From the NCBI GenBank assembly GCA_024641505.1, contig JAHECY010000018.1, positions 1 through 50,764 of the forward strand: 50,764 nucleotides of DNA. Direction: 5' to 3'. Shown in pieces: positions 16,927 to 24,971 of this stretch. The number at the start of each line of letters is the position of its first letter. The stretch's first letter is position 1. The notes below the pieces were generated by a model. The model did not search any database. It was not told where the DNA came from and saw nothing but the letters and a program-made list of their open reading frames with translations. The stretch is from Gammaproteobacteria bacterium. Its GTDB lineage: Bacteria > Pseudomonadota > Gammaproteobacteria > SG8-11. The position numbers were made by a program, and so were the translations under genes.

Positions 16927-19391
16927 GGCGCTGCCTTGGCCCCGGATTTACGCCGGCGACTGCGGGCTTTTTTGGATTTTTTCTTGACGCTGCCGACCGC
17001 CTTGCCCCCGGCTTTCTTGGTGCTGTTGCCGGCGGTTTTCTTGCTGGTCTTTTTCGCGGTGGTTTTGCCGGCAGCTTGCCCGGCTTTCTTGTTCACGGCT
17101 TGGGCGTCGGAGCGCTCACTGCCGCTGCCGGCTTTACCTTTCCCACGTTTCCGGTGGCGTCCCTTGTCACGCTTGCTGCCGGCCTGTTTCTTGGCCTGAC
17201 CACCCTCCGCTGACTGTGTCGCATCCTCGGCCATCAGAAAATCGATCTTGCGATCTTCCAGATCGACGCGCGCCACCTGCACGGTGACCGGGTCCGCCAA
17301 ACGGTAGGATCGGCCGCTGCGCTCGCCCAGCAAGTGGTGTTTGACCGGGTCAAAATGATAGTAATCACTGTCCAGGGCGGTCACGTGCACCAAACCCTCG
17401 ACGAAGATGTCGTTCAACTCCACGAACAGGCCGAAACCGGTGACCGAGGTGATGATGCCCGGAAACACCTCCCCAACCTTGTCCATCATGTATTCGCATT
17501 TGAGCCAGTCCACCGCATCACGAGTCGCCTCATCGGCCCGGCGTTCGGTCATGGAACAATGTTCACCGAAGCTTTGCATGTCGCCGTGGGAATACCTGAA
17601 TGCCGACACCTTTTTACCGCGCACCAGATGGCGGATCGCCCGGTGCACCAGCAGGTCCGGATAGCGGCGGATGGGTGACGTGAAATGGGTATAGTGATCG
17701 AACGCCAGACCGAAATGACCCACGTTGTCGGGGTGGTACACCGCTTGACTCAAGCTGCGCAACATCACGGTTTGAATCAGGTGCCGGTCGGGCCGTTCCC
17801 GAACGCTGTCCAACAACTTGGCGTAATGCTTGGCTTCAGGTTTGTCACCACCGGGCAGCGACAGGCCCAACTCCGCCAGGAACGCGCGCAAATCCGTCAG
17901 TTTTTCGTGACTCGGCCCTTCGTGAATGCGGTAGACGGCGGGTACTTCCTTCTTTAACAGAAAATCCGCGGCGGCTACGTTGGCGGCGATCATGCATTCT
18001 TCGATCAGCTTGTGGGCGTCATTGCGCACCAGGGGTACGATGCGTTCGATCTTGCGATCGAGACCAAACACGATCTTGGTTTCCGTGGTATCGAAATCGA
18101 TGGCGCCGCGTTTGGTGCGGATGCCCGCCAGCGCATGATAACAGGCGTAGAGATTTTCCAGGTGCGGTAACACCGCTTCGTACTGGCGGATCGTCTCCAT
18201 GTTGCGTTCCACCAGCATGGCGGCGACCTGGTTGTAGGTGAGCCGCGCCTGGGAACGCATCACGCCTTCGAAAAACCGGTAGTCTTTTACCGTGCCGTTG
18301 GCGCCGATCACCATCTCGCATACCATGCACAGGCGATCCACCTTGGGGTTCAGGGAACACAAGCCGTTGGACAGTATTTCCGGCAGCATTGGAATGACGC
18401 GCTCGGGAAAATAAACCGAATTGCCCCGTTCCCGGGCTTCGGTATCCAGGGCCGTGCCCGGTTTGACGTAATGGGACACGTCGGCGATGGCCACCAGCAG
18501 GCGCCAGCCCTTGCCCTTGGGTTCACAAAACACCGCATCGTCGAAATCCCGAGCGTCTTCGCCGTCGATTGTCACCAGCGGTAATTTACGCAGATCTTCC
18601 CGGCCCTGAATCGCATCCTGGGGGATTTGTTGCGGATCGAGATGGGTAATTTCCTCCTGGATCGCCTCGTTCCAGGCTTGCGGCAGGTTGTGGTCGCGGA
18701 TCGCGATATCGATTTCCATACCCGGGGCCATATGGTCCCCAACCACTTCGATCACCTTGCCAATCGCCTGCCGGTAGCGAGTCGGTGGTTCCTGAATCGC
18801 CACCACCACGATCTGACCGTTACGGGCGTCCAGGGTATCCTGCGGTGGCACCACGATGTCCTGGGTAATGCGTTTATTGTCGGGCACCACAAAGGCGACC
18901 CCGGCATCCTGCATGAACCGGCCGATAACTTCCGGATGCGCGCGCTCCAGGACATCGACGATCGCGCCTTCCTTACGATTACGGCGCCGATCCAATCCCG
19001 CCACCCGGGCCACCACCCGGTCGCCGTGCATTACGGCGCGCATTTCCTTGGCGGACATAAACAGGTCGTCCCCACCCTCGTCGGGTACCAGAAAGCCAAA
19101 GCCGTCCGGGTGGCCAATGATCCGGCCTTTGATCAAATCCATCTTGGACAGGGGGGCATAGCCCTCCGTGCGATTTTTAATCAACTGTCCGTCCCGTACC
19201 ATGGCCTTGAGACGGCGGCGCAGCGCTTCCAAGTCGTCTTCGGATTCGAGGTTTAACGCTTTGACAAGGTGGGCGTAAGTGAGGGGTTCTCCCCGCTGCT
19301 CCAGCAAAGAGATGATAAATTCGCGGCTGGCAATGGGTTTTTCGTATTTCTCGGTTTCCCGCTGCCAGTGGGGGTCCTGTTCTCGACTCAT
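16923..19391 (-). CDS. rnr: ribonuclease R
   Basis: RNase R is a processive 3'-5' exoribonuclease that degrades structured RNA and helps tmRNA quality control. The 822-residue protein has a winged-helix N-terminus, two cold-shock domains (RIIGHPDGFGFLVPDEGG), and the RNB domain with its catalytic aspartate cluster DARDFDDA at about 279-286. An S1 domain follows (FPGIITSVTGFGLFVELND). The tail after about residue 725 is very rich in Lys, Ala and Gly, as in other RNase R proteins. The ATG at 19391 is preferred over an in-frame TTG at 19412, which has no ribosome site. rlmB overlaps its stop. Confidence 0.96.
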   Translation of the reverse strand: MSREQDPHWQRETEKYEKPIASREFIISLLEQRGEPLTYAHLVKALNLESEDDLEALRRRLKAMVRDGQLIKNRTEGYAPLSKMDLIKGRIIGHPDGFGFLVPDEGGDDLFMSAKEMRAVMHGDRVVARVAGLDRRRNRKEGAIVDVLERAHPEVIGRFMQDAGVAFVVPDNKRITQDIVVPPQDTLDARNGQIVVVAIQEPPTRYRQAIGKVIEVVGDHMAPGMEIDIAIRDHNLPQAWNEAIQEEITHLDPQQIPQDAIQGREDLRKLPLVTIDGEDARDFDDAVFCEPKGKGWRLLVAIADVSHYVKPGTALDTEARERGNSVYFPERVIPMLPEILSNGLCSLNPKVDRLCMVCEMVIGANGTVKDYRFFEGVMRSQARLTYNQVAAMLVERNMETIRQYEAVLPHLENLYACYHALAGIRTKRGAIDFDTTETKIVFGLDRKIERIVPLVRNDAHKLIEECMIAANVAAADFLLKKEVPAVYRIHEGPSHEKLTDLRAFLAELGLSLPGGDKPEAKHYAKLLDSVRERPDRHLIQTVMLRSLSQAVYHPDNVGHFGLAFDHYTHFTSPIRRYPDLLVHRAIRHLVRGKKVSAFRYSHGDMQSFGEHCSMTERRADEATRDAVDWLKCEYMMDKVGEVFPGIITSVTGFGLFVELNDIFVEGLVHVTALDSDYYHFDPVKHHLLGERSGRSYRLADPVTVQVARVDLEDRKIDFLMAEDATQSAEGGQAKKQAGSKRDKGRHRKRGKGKAGSGSERSDAQAVNKKAGQAAGKTTAKKTSKKTAGNSTKKAGGKAVGSVKKKSKKARSRRRKSGAKAAP

Positions 19392-19441
19392 ATTTATAGT
19401 GTAGATCTCCAAATAATTTCAGGGGGCATGATCCTCCAACA

Positions 19442-19470
19442 TTGACAGAAACACAAGGGATGGGTACAGT
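19442..19470 (+). promoter_or_regulatory. sigma-70 promoter of tRNA-Leu
   Basis: TTGACA (19442-19447), a 17-base spacer and TACAGT (19465-19470) form a near-consensus promoter that points at the tRNA 38 bases away. A 6-bp hairpin (CCGCGC-CA-GCGCGG, 19487-19500) lies in the predicted 5' leader and would be removed with it during RNase P maturation. Confidence 0.65.
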
Positions 19471-19507
19471 TGCACCCCTTACCGGCCCGCGCCAGCGCGG
19501 AACCCCT

Positions 19508-19594
19508 GCCCAGGTGGTGAAATTGGTATACACGCCAGCTTCAGGTGCTGGTGGGAGCAATCCCGTGGAGGTTCAAGTCCTCTCCTGGGCACCA
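19508..19594 (+). tRNA. tRNA-Leu, anticodon CAG
   Basis: The 87-base class II tRNA has a 7-bp acceptor stem GCCCAGG/CCTGGGC, discriminator A and an encoded CCA (19592-19594). The anticodon arm CCAGC/GCTGG has loop TTCAGGT, placing CAG at 19542-19544, which reads the leucine codon CUG. The long variable arm (GGGAGCAATCCC) and the GGTTCAAGTCC T-arm complete the fold. It stands alone, next to rnr on the other strand. Confidence 0.97.
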
Positions 19595-19608
19595 TTCCAG
19601 CAACGAAC

Positions 19609-19627
19609 CGGTCCCATCACGGGACCG
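19609..19627 (+). terminator. weak hairpin after tRNA-Leu
   Basis: CGGTCCC and GGGACCG form a 7-bp stem with a 5-base loop 15 bases after the tRNA CCA. No T-tract follows, so it may serve as a 3' processing stop rather than an intrinsic terminator. Confidence 0.35.
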
Positions 19628-20027
19628 ATCGTGATCATCACCAGGGAAAATTCGGTTTACCGTCCCGCAACCGTCGTGTAACAGTTTGATTTCGCGGGGT
19701 AACCGCTCGCTGCCATTCCGGCACACCCACCCATCGCTTGATGACAGGCATCCAGAGGTAGCGACGACATACCGCAAGATTCGGGTCGCCTGCCGCCAGT
19801 AAATCCCCCATAGTGTCCATACTCAGCAACACCCTGCATGTCAGGCAATATTGAACGCCGCTCGAACAAACTCGGTATCTTCATGGGGTAACCCCGGCAA
19901 AGGACGGTTCCGATGCTCGGGAGTTTGCCGACCGGAGAATAGCGTGGCCGGAATGGCGGCGTCGGGCGCAACTTGGCGCGGCCGATGGGGGACGAGCGAG
20001 TGACCACCGACTATTGATGAAGCAACC
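19628..20027. other. 400-bp spacer, no gene recognised
   Basis: Several overlapping minus-strand frames are open here (for example 19657-20007), but their products show no family features and lack ribosome sites. No RNA gene or clear promoter was found. It presumably contains the promoter of the AraC/MGMT gene. Confidence 0.5.
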
Positions 20028-20873
20028 ATGTCTGACTACGAACGCATCGCCGAAGCGATTACTTTTATCACCGCCCATGTCAGCCGGCAGCCGACGCTGG
20101 AGGAAGTCGCGGCCCATTTGCATATCAGCCCGTTTCATTTTCAACGCTTGTTTTGCCGCTGGGTGGGCGTGACACCCAAGCGATACTTGCAGGTTCTCAC
20201 TGTGGAACGGGCAAAACAATTGTTATCCGAATCCCAATCCCTGTTGTCAGTGTCCGACGCACTGGGGCTGAGCAGTGGTTCACGATTGTATGATCACTTT
20301 ATCCGACTGGAGGCGGTCACCCCGGGCGAGTACAAGCAACGTGGCAAGAACCTGAGCATCGAGTATGCGGTGCACCCCTCCCCGTTCGGCAATATTTTTA
20401 TTGCCACTACCACACGCGGTATCTGTAAACTCAGTTTCCTGGACTACAGCGCCATCGACGAGCAACTGGCGGTATTGCATCACCAATGGCCATTGGCGGC
20501 AATGCATGAAAACCGGAGCGCCACCCAAGCCATGATCGACGCCATGTTCAACCATGACCGCAAACCGGACCGCCCGTTAACCTTATATGTCACGGGCACC
20601 AATTTTCAGGTCAGCGTGTGGAAGGCCTTGCTCCGTATTCCGACCAGCGCGGTGGTTAGCTACTCGCAACTTGCTCAAGCCTTGGGCCGACCCCGCGCTG
20701 CCCGAGCCGTCGGTGGTGCCGTCGGCGCCAACCCGATCGCCTTTCTCATCCCTTGTCATCGGGTCATACAGCAGAGCGGCAAACTCGGGGGCTATCACTG
20801 GGGCGAACCGCGCCTGCACGCGATTCATGCCTGGGAGACCGCTCGGCATGGGGAAAAATCCGCATCCCCATAG
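20028..20873 (+). CDS. AraC-type HTH / O6-methylguanine-DNA methyltransferase fusion (Ada-like)
   Basis: The 281-residue protein joins two domains. Residues about 8-105 are an AraC-family double helix-turn-helix (ISPFHFQRLFCRWVGVTPKRYL). Residues about 110-270 are a suicide alkyltransferase with the catalytic PCHRV motif at 242-246 (Cys243) and the preceding RAVGGAVGANPIAFLIP helix-wing. It removes alkyl groups from O6-alkylguanine by transferring them to Cys243. Unlike E. coli Ada it lacks the N-terminal zinc-cysteine phosphotriester-sensing domain, so how DNA damage would switch its regulator half is unclear. It is monocistronic. Confidence 0.92.
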   Translation: MSDYERIAEAITFITAHVSRQPTLEEVAAHLHISPFHFQRLFCRWVGVTPKRYLQVLTVERAKQLLSESQSLLSVSDALGLSSGSRLYDHFIRLEAVTPGEYKQRGKNLSIEYAVHPSPFGNIFIATTTRGICKLSFLDYSAIDEQLAVLHHQWPLAAMHENRSATQAMIDAMFNHDRKPDRPLTLYVTGTNFQVSVWKALLRIPTSAVVSYSQLAQALGRPRAARAVGGAVGANPIAFLIPCHRVIQQSGKLGGYHWGEPRLHAIHAWETARHGEKSASP

Positions 20874-20908
20874 CAATGGGCAACGGAATCAGATCTTGTG
20901 TTGCAACA

Positions 20909-21568
20909 CTAGCGATTCTTAATGATGCAGGAAAAACCTGTCTCAAGCCCGAATAAGAATTTATAGTATTGCAGGGTAGCCGTGTCGCGGCTCAAATATT
21001 GCGACTCGCCTTCCCTATCGGCTGATGTGATCTCGTGGTGGACGGGCCGCCCCAGCACCTCGTCACATAATCGATGCCAATAAGCGTGCATATATGAGAG
21101 ATGCAAGCGCCACGCTTGCTCCACGGCATCGGCAGGGATCACAGGATAGGCCGTAACCAACGGTAAAACCAAAAATCTTTTGTATTCGGCAATAACCCGC
21201 TTGGTGAACAATAGGGACCAGCCGTTCTCCCGCAGCAAACGCCGCGTAAAGGTTACACTCACCGGGAATTCGTCGATTTCGAACGTTTGCAGCCTGGCGA
21301 TCACGGCGGGAAGAGTAGCGACGTTTCGCAGGCGTTTGCCGGCTATCCCGGGCCGGTGCAGATTTATAATACCGGTGGCTGGGTCGTGGAAACGAAAGAT
21401 CGCGATGACACTCAGGGCGGATGGGTGGCACTCATCAATGAAAACCTGGAAGTCTGCGCCACTGAGATCTATAGGGAATCCAATAATCCGAACGGAGTGG
21501 CAGTCGATGTTGTGGTGGCTCCCGGAACTGGCCAGTCGCAGGTATTTTTTCAAAAAATTAAAAGTCAT
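20909..21568 (-). CDS. glycine-rich-domain-like (GRPD/TIGR04222-related) protein, possibly degenerate
   Basis: The 219-residue product has a C-terminal half resembling the GRPD-like region of TIGR04222-type proteins: RLLRENGWSLLFTKRVIAEYKRFL, then AVEQAWRLHLSYMHAYWHRLC and GRPVHH. In those proteins I expect W-H-x-H-L and HH-x-P-T-x-G-G. Here the first reads WRLHL and the second HHEITSADRE, so key positions are altered. The N-terminal half is not recognised. No ribosome site precedes the ATG at 21568 and there are no cooperating neighbours. It may be a diverged paralogue or a decaying gene; function unknown. Confidence 0.5.
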   Translation of the reverse strand: MTFNFLKKYLRLASSGSHHNIDCHSVRIIGFPIDLSGADFQVFIDECHPSALSVIAIFRFHDPATGIINLHRPGIAGKRLRNVATLPAVIARLQTFEIDEFPVSVTFTRRLLRENGWSLLFTKRVIAEYKRFLVLPLVTAYPVIPADAVEQAWRLHLSYMHAYWHRLCDEVLGRPVHHEITSADREGESQYLSRDTATLQYYKFLFGLETGFSCIIKNR

Positions 21569-22101
21569 GTGGTCATGGCATATTACGAATGGCGCGAATT
21601 ATCAAAGACTGTCGCTGATGAGGTCAGACTGCATTCACAGTACTTGCCGCGCCGATCGATAGGATTGGTGCGTAACCGGCATGCGGAAATATTGCAGGTG
21701 CTAACTGTTTGTTTGCCGGCGGGCGCATGGAAAAGTCCGACCTGGGTATTTCTTCTGCTGGATTTGAGAACCGTGTCTCGTGTTGCGGACGACATTACCA
21801 CCGTCTGCGGGTGGGTCACATGCCGCCGCCCATGCCACCAGGGCAGATTGAAATGTTCCAGCTCCACTTATCCGCTTATTGCAGTGACCTCAAATTTCGC
21901 ATTTAACATATAGAGTTGGTGCCACCGCTCGTCGTGAGCCCACGGCGTCGCCGGTTACTGGCAGGTGGCCGCCAGTGATTTTTTTCGATATTTTGGCTAA
22001 CTCCGGGACCTGAACGCTTACTCCTCGCGTCTTAACACGTAAGCATGATGTAAATGCGAAACAAATGAAGCTGTTAACTCAAATCAACCCTAGGGGGAAA
22101 A
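21569..22101. other. 533-bp spacer, no gene recognised
   Basis: A plus-strand frame spanning 21287-21913 is open, but over half of it is antisense to the GRPD-like gene and the rest (Cys/Arg-rich) shows no family. The last 80 bases before 22102 are AT-richer and end in AGGGGGAAAA, the ribosome site of the DsrE gene. No RNA gene found. Confidence 0.5.
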
Positions 22102-22470
22102 ATGTCAAATACTAAAAAACTGGTTGTTGTGGTCACACGCGGATTCGATGATGAGCGCGCCTCCGTCGCCTGGAGCGTGGCCAATGGCGGCATCGCATCG
22201 GGTTACCATGTCACTATATTCCTGGTGAGTTCAGGCGCGGATTGGGCCCGCAAGCGGGCGGTGGAAGTGGCGCGCATGAACCCCCTGGACCCGCCGGTCA
22301 AGGACATGATTCACAACATCATCGAAAGCGGAGGCACCATCATGGTTTGTCCACCGTGCGCCAAGGTACGCGGCTATGAAAAAGAAGATCTCATGGATGG
22401 CGTGGAACTTGCCGGATCAGTAGCGATGCTGGCCGTTGTCAGCGAGGGAGCTGCTACGCTCACTTTTTAA
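22102..22470 (+). CDS. DsrE/DsrF-like family protein
   Basis: This small 122-residue protein has the DsrE-like alpha/beta fold pattern. An N-terminal strand (KLVVVVTRGFDDERAS) leads into a helix, then HVTIFLVSSGADW. A loop carries two cysteines, Cys83 and Cys86, in MVCPPCAKVRG, followed by MDGVELAG. DsrE-family members carry sulfur as persulfides in dissimilatory sulfur oxidation and tRNA thiolation, and the CPPC pair is suggestive of redox or persulfide chemistry. No dsr, tus or rhodanese genes are adjacent, so a sulfur role is only inferred. The strong ribosome site AGGGGG supports the start. A 14-bp hairpin follows the stop. Confidence 0.8.
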   Translation: MSNTKKLVVVVTRGFDDERASVAWSVANGGIASGYHVTIFLVSSGADWARKRAVEVARMNPLDPPVKDMIHNIIESGGTIMVCPPCAKVRGYEKEDLMDGVELAGSVAMLAVVSEGAATLTF

Positions 22471-22480
22471 CGCATAATGA

Positions 22481-22522
22481 ATGTCAGGTCTCGGAGTATC
22501 GCTATGCGCCGGGACCTGACAT
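22481..22522 (+). terminator. 14-bp hairpin downstream of the DsrE gene
   Basis: The arms ATGTCAGGTCTCGG (22481-22494) and CCGGGACCTGACAT (22509-22522) pair over 14 bp with one G-U pair and a 14-base loop, 10 bp after the DsrE stop. No T-run follows, so it is either a 3'-end stabiliser or a dispersed palindrome. Its GTCAGGT core resembles the ends of the two elements at 28.5 and 29.7 kb. Confidence 0.45.
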
Positions 22523-22723
22523 AGACATATCGCGTATTGATTCATGATGTTATTGCGCCTGCGGCTGATACCGCGGGAGGTTTATACGCTTGTGTAGCCT
22601 ATCCGGGGTCCTGTAGCGCAGCGCCTTCGGGGTGACACAGCATCCAGCCAGGCGCAACCTAGCGTCTGTCTCTGTAAAGTGGTATACAGGCTAACTGGTT
22701 CAACTTAAGCGCAGGATAGCATA

Positions 22724-23341
22724 GTGTCTGAAGCACAAGAAAAAAAGGCGTTTTTCAGCAGGAACATCCGCAAAAATATGGATTCGCTGTACTCGGTGGC
22801 TCATCGCCTGACCAGAAACAGCGCCGATGCCCAGGATCTGGTTGCGGAAACGGCGACCAGGGCGTGGACTGCCATCGACAACCTTGAGGACGAGAAGCGT
22901 TTTCGGCCGTGGATTTTTCGTATTCTTCACAACTGCTACATCAGTGACTACCGCAAGAAATCCGTCCGACCCGTTGAATTTGCCTATGATGAATTGGCGA
23001 CATCGGACAGTGACAGTGAAATTGCATCGCTGCTGGTCAAGCAGCCCGACGAGTTTCTCAACTGGTGGGCGAATCCGGAGCGCGAGGTGGTAAACAATTT
23101 GCTAGGTGAAGATCTGATCCGTGCCATCGAAAGTTTGCCTGAGTCGTTCCGGTCCGCCGTGGTACTGATCAACGTCGAAGGACTTTCCTACGACGAAACC
23201 GCCGAGGTTCTGGGTGTCTCGCCCGGAACCGTTCGCTCGCGCATGAATCGAGGCCGCACCTTGTTACAAAAAGCCCTGTGGCAACATGCCCAAGAAGCAG
23301 GCCTTATTTCCGAGAATTACCTGATGGAGTCCCACTCATGA
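22724..23341 (+). CDS. ECF-type RNA polymerase sigma factor
   Basis: The 205-residue protein has sigma-70 region 2 (SLYSVAHRLTRNSADAQDLVAETATRAW, then WIFRILHNCYISDYRK) and region 4 (SFRSAVVLINVEGLSYDETAEVLGVSPGTVRSRMNRGRTLL), with no region 3, as in ECF factors. The linker between the regions is fairly long and acidic. Translation starts at a GTG (22724) behind AGGA. The stop overlaps the next gene by four bases (ATGA); that gene encodes a zinc-binding anti-sigma factor, so the pair is a sigma/anti-sigma module. The signal and target genes are unknown; no exported or redox partner is directly adjacent apart from the DsrE protein upstream. Confidence 0.93.
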   Translation: MSEAQEKKAFFSRNIRKNMDSLYSVAHRLTRNSADAQDLVAETATRAWTAIDNLEDEKRFRPWIFRILHNCYISDYRKKSVRPVEFAYDELATSDSDSEIASLLVKQPDEFLNWWANPEREVVNNLLGEDLIRAIESLPESFRSAVVLINVEGLSYDETAEVLGVSPGTVRSRMNRGRTLLQKALWQHAQEAGLISENYLMESHS

Positions 23342-23598
23342 CCGACAAGTCCGATACACCTGAAAGCGTGGACAGTGATTGCCTGGAAGCGTTTGATCAT
23401 CTCTATGCGTATGTTAACGGTGAGCTGACGGACAAGAAATCTGTTGCCATGATCGAACACCATCTGGACCATTGTCGCAGTTGTTTTTCCCGCGCCCAGA
23501 TCGAGCGCGAGCTCAATGAGCGCCTGAAAAATTCCGGCAAGAACACAGCACCGGTGGCACTGGAGAATCGGCTGAAAAAACTGATCGAAGATTTCTAG
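23338..23598 (+). CDS. zinc-finger (zf-HC2) anti-sigma factor
   Basis: The 86-residue soluble protein contains the ZAS signature H-x3-C-x2-C as HLDHCRSC, preceded by the helix AFDHLYAYVNGELT. ZAS anti-sigma factors bind and hold ECF sigma factors and often release them when zinc-thiol chemistry changes. No membrane helix is present, so this one acts in the cytoplasm. The ATG overlaps the sigma gene's stop, giving coupled translation and balanced amounts. The larger frame starting at 23278 overlaps the sigma gene and is not the likely start. Confidence 0.88.
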   Translation: MTDKSDTPESVDSDCLEAFDHLYAYVNGELTDKKSVAMIEHHLDHCRSCFSRAQIERELNERLKNSGKNTAPVALENRLKKLIEDF

Positions 23599-23615
23599 TT
23601 CGCATCTTCACGTGC

Positions 23616-23840
23616 TTACTTGATTTCATTTTTCAGTTGACCGGCGGCAAACGGCTCTATCTTGCGGGCCTGTGCCACAGGCGTCTGTTGGGCACTGCCA
23701 CCCATGCGGGTCAAGATTTTCGTGATGAGCACCGGGGCAGTAACGAAGGCTACCGTTGTCAGTTTGCCCTGGCAATGATGCACGGGATCACCACGCTGGC
23801 TGGATAATCTGAAACGTGACCTGCTGATGGAATTGGTCAA
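23616..23840 (-). pseudogene. remnant of an IS91-family-like transposase C-terminus
   Basis: The open frame contains GKLTTVAFVTAPVLITKIL followed by a Pro/Gln/Ala-rich tail. This resembles the very C-terminal part of IS91/IS801-type transposases as I recall them (a Cys-containing lead-in, then 'VAF-x-x-D-x-x-x-I-x-x-IL'). The rest of the transposase, including its HUH and tyrosine motifs, is missing and no terminal sequences are recognisable. Assignment is by memory of the family and tentative. Confidence 0.35.
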
Positions 23841-23959
23841 CTGTGCGAATTTACCCGAGCCTCCGGGTGTGGTCGCCTGGCGCGGGAAAAAACCAGAACC
23901 GATGGATATCAGTCAATCCGGGGAGCAAATACACCAATAGTGAGTATCGCAATCGCCAC

Positions 23960-24913
23960 TTATCCCGGATGCGCCGGATCGGTCGGTACGCGGCTGGGAT
24001 TCACTTCGATCAGCACATGGGCCAGCCTCGGAATATGACTTAACAGTTGTTTGTAATACGCAGGCGCCCGCGGCCGCGACGTTACCAGAGACAATTCAAC
24101 AGCGTAGTGCTGCGACCCGACTTGCCACACATGCAAATCGACGATACCGTTTTCGGCGTCACACTCCAATGCGCGAACTATTGCGCCACCCACGGCAGCA
24201 TCCGCGGTGCCGTCGAGGAGTACATGGCCGGTATCACCAATCAATTGCCACGACCAGCGCGCGATCACCACCGCGCCCACCAGACCCATCACCGGATCCA
24301 ACCAGGTCCAACCGAGAAACTTGCCGGCGATCAGGGCGACAATGGCGAACACGGAAGTCAATGCATCCGCGAGCACGTGCAGGTAGGCAGCGCGCAAGTT
24401 ATGATCCTGATGAGCGAATCCGTGGTCGTGGTCGTGGTCGTGGTCATGGTCATGCCCCCCATGACGGTGTAACAAAATACCGCTGACCACATTGACCGCC
24501 AGGCCCACGACCGCCACAGCAATCGCCTCGTCGAACAGAATCGTGTGCGGCGACAACATGCGCATGCTGGATTCCAACGCCATCACCAACGCCACCACCG
24601 CCAGCGCGACAGCGCTGGCGAAGCCTCCCAGGACGCTGACCTTGCCGGTGCCAAAGGAGTAGCGTGGATTCTCCGCGTGCTGGCGCGCATACCGATAGGC
24701 AAACACCGCGATACCGAAGGCGGCGACATGGGTCGCCATATGCCAACCATCGGCGAGCAAGGCCATTGAACCCAGCACAATGCCGGCGACCACTTCCACC
24801 ACCATCATGACCCCGGTAAGCAGCATTACCCAGGTCGTGCTCCGTTCGGCATGGCTTCTATCCTCCACAAAATTATGAGAATGACGCCAAGTGTCAAGAT
24901 CTTGGATAAGCAT
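23960..24913 (-). CDS. cation diffusion facilitator, DmeF-like (Co/Ni-type)
   Basis: The 317-residue inner-membrane protein has six predicted helices and a cytoplasmic C-terminal domain, as in CDF proton/metal antiporters. Metal-site residues are visible in helix 2 (LADGWHMATH) and helix 5 (HVLADALTS, H-x3-D). The loop between helices 4 and 5 is very His/Asp-rich, with alternating HDHDHD near residues 153-165, followed by GFAHQDH. The start MLIQDLDTWRHSHNF and the helix-2 sequence match DmeF, which exports cobalt and nickel. The gene diverges from an RcnR/DmeR-type repressor, with both starts flanking one C-tract operator. AGAGGA precedes the ATG. Confidence 0.92.
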   Translation of the reverse strand: MLIQDLDTWRHSHNFVEDRSHAERSTTWVMLLTGVMMVVEVVAGIVLGSMALLADGWHMATHVAAFGIAVFAYRYARQHAENPRYSFGTGKVSVLGGFASAVALAVVALVMALESSMRMLSPHTILFDEAIAVAVVGLAVNVVSGILLHRHGGHDHDHDHDHDHGFAHQDHNLRAAYLHVLADALTSVFAIVALIAGKFLGWTWLDPVMGLVGAVVIARWSWQLIGDTGHVLLDGTADAAVGGAIVRALECDAENGIVDLHVWQVGSQHYAVELSLVTSRPRAPAYYKQLLSHIPRLAHVLIEVNPSRVPTDPAHPG

Positions 24914-24935
24914 AGCGGGTCCTCTTTAATGGGTC

Positions 24936-24965
24936 TTGACATACTATACCCCCCTACCCTATATT
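24936..24965 (+). promoter_or_regulatory. promoter with RcnR/CsoR-type C-tract operator
   Basis: TTGACA (24936-24941), an 18-base spacer and TATATT (24960-24965) form a promoter for the repressor gene at 24972. The spacer holds TATACCCCCCTACCCTATAT (24945-24964), very like the C/G-tract operators of FrmR, RcnR and DmeR flanked by TATA half-sites. A repressor bound here would block its own gene and probably the divergent CDF gene, whose ATG is at 24913. Confidence 0.7.
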
Positions 24966-24971
24966 AAAGCA

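Noticed and set aside
21287-21913. 208-codon plus-strand frame overlapping the GRPD-like gene
   Set aside because: Half is antisense to a recognisable domain and the remainder is Cys/Arg-rich with no family or ribosome site.
23815-23940. Plus-strand segment reading LKRDLLMELVNCANLPEPPG to a TAG at 23938-23940
   Set aside because: It looks mildly protein-like but is preceded by an in-frame stop with no start or family, and it overlaps the transposase remnant on the other strand.
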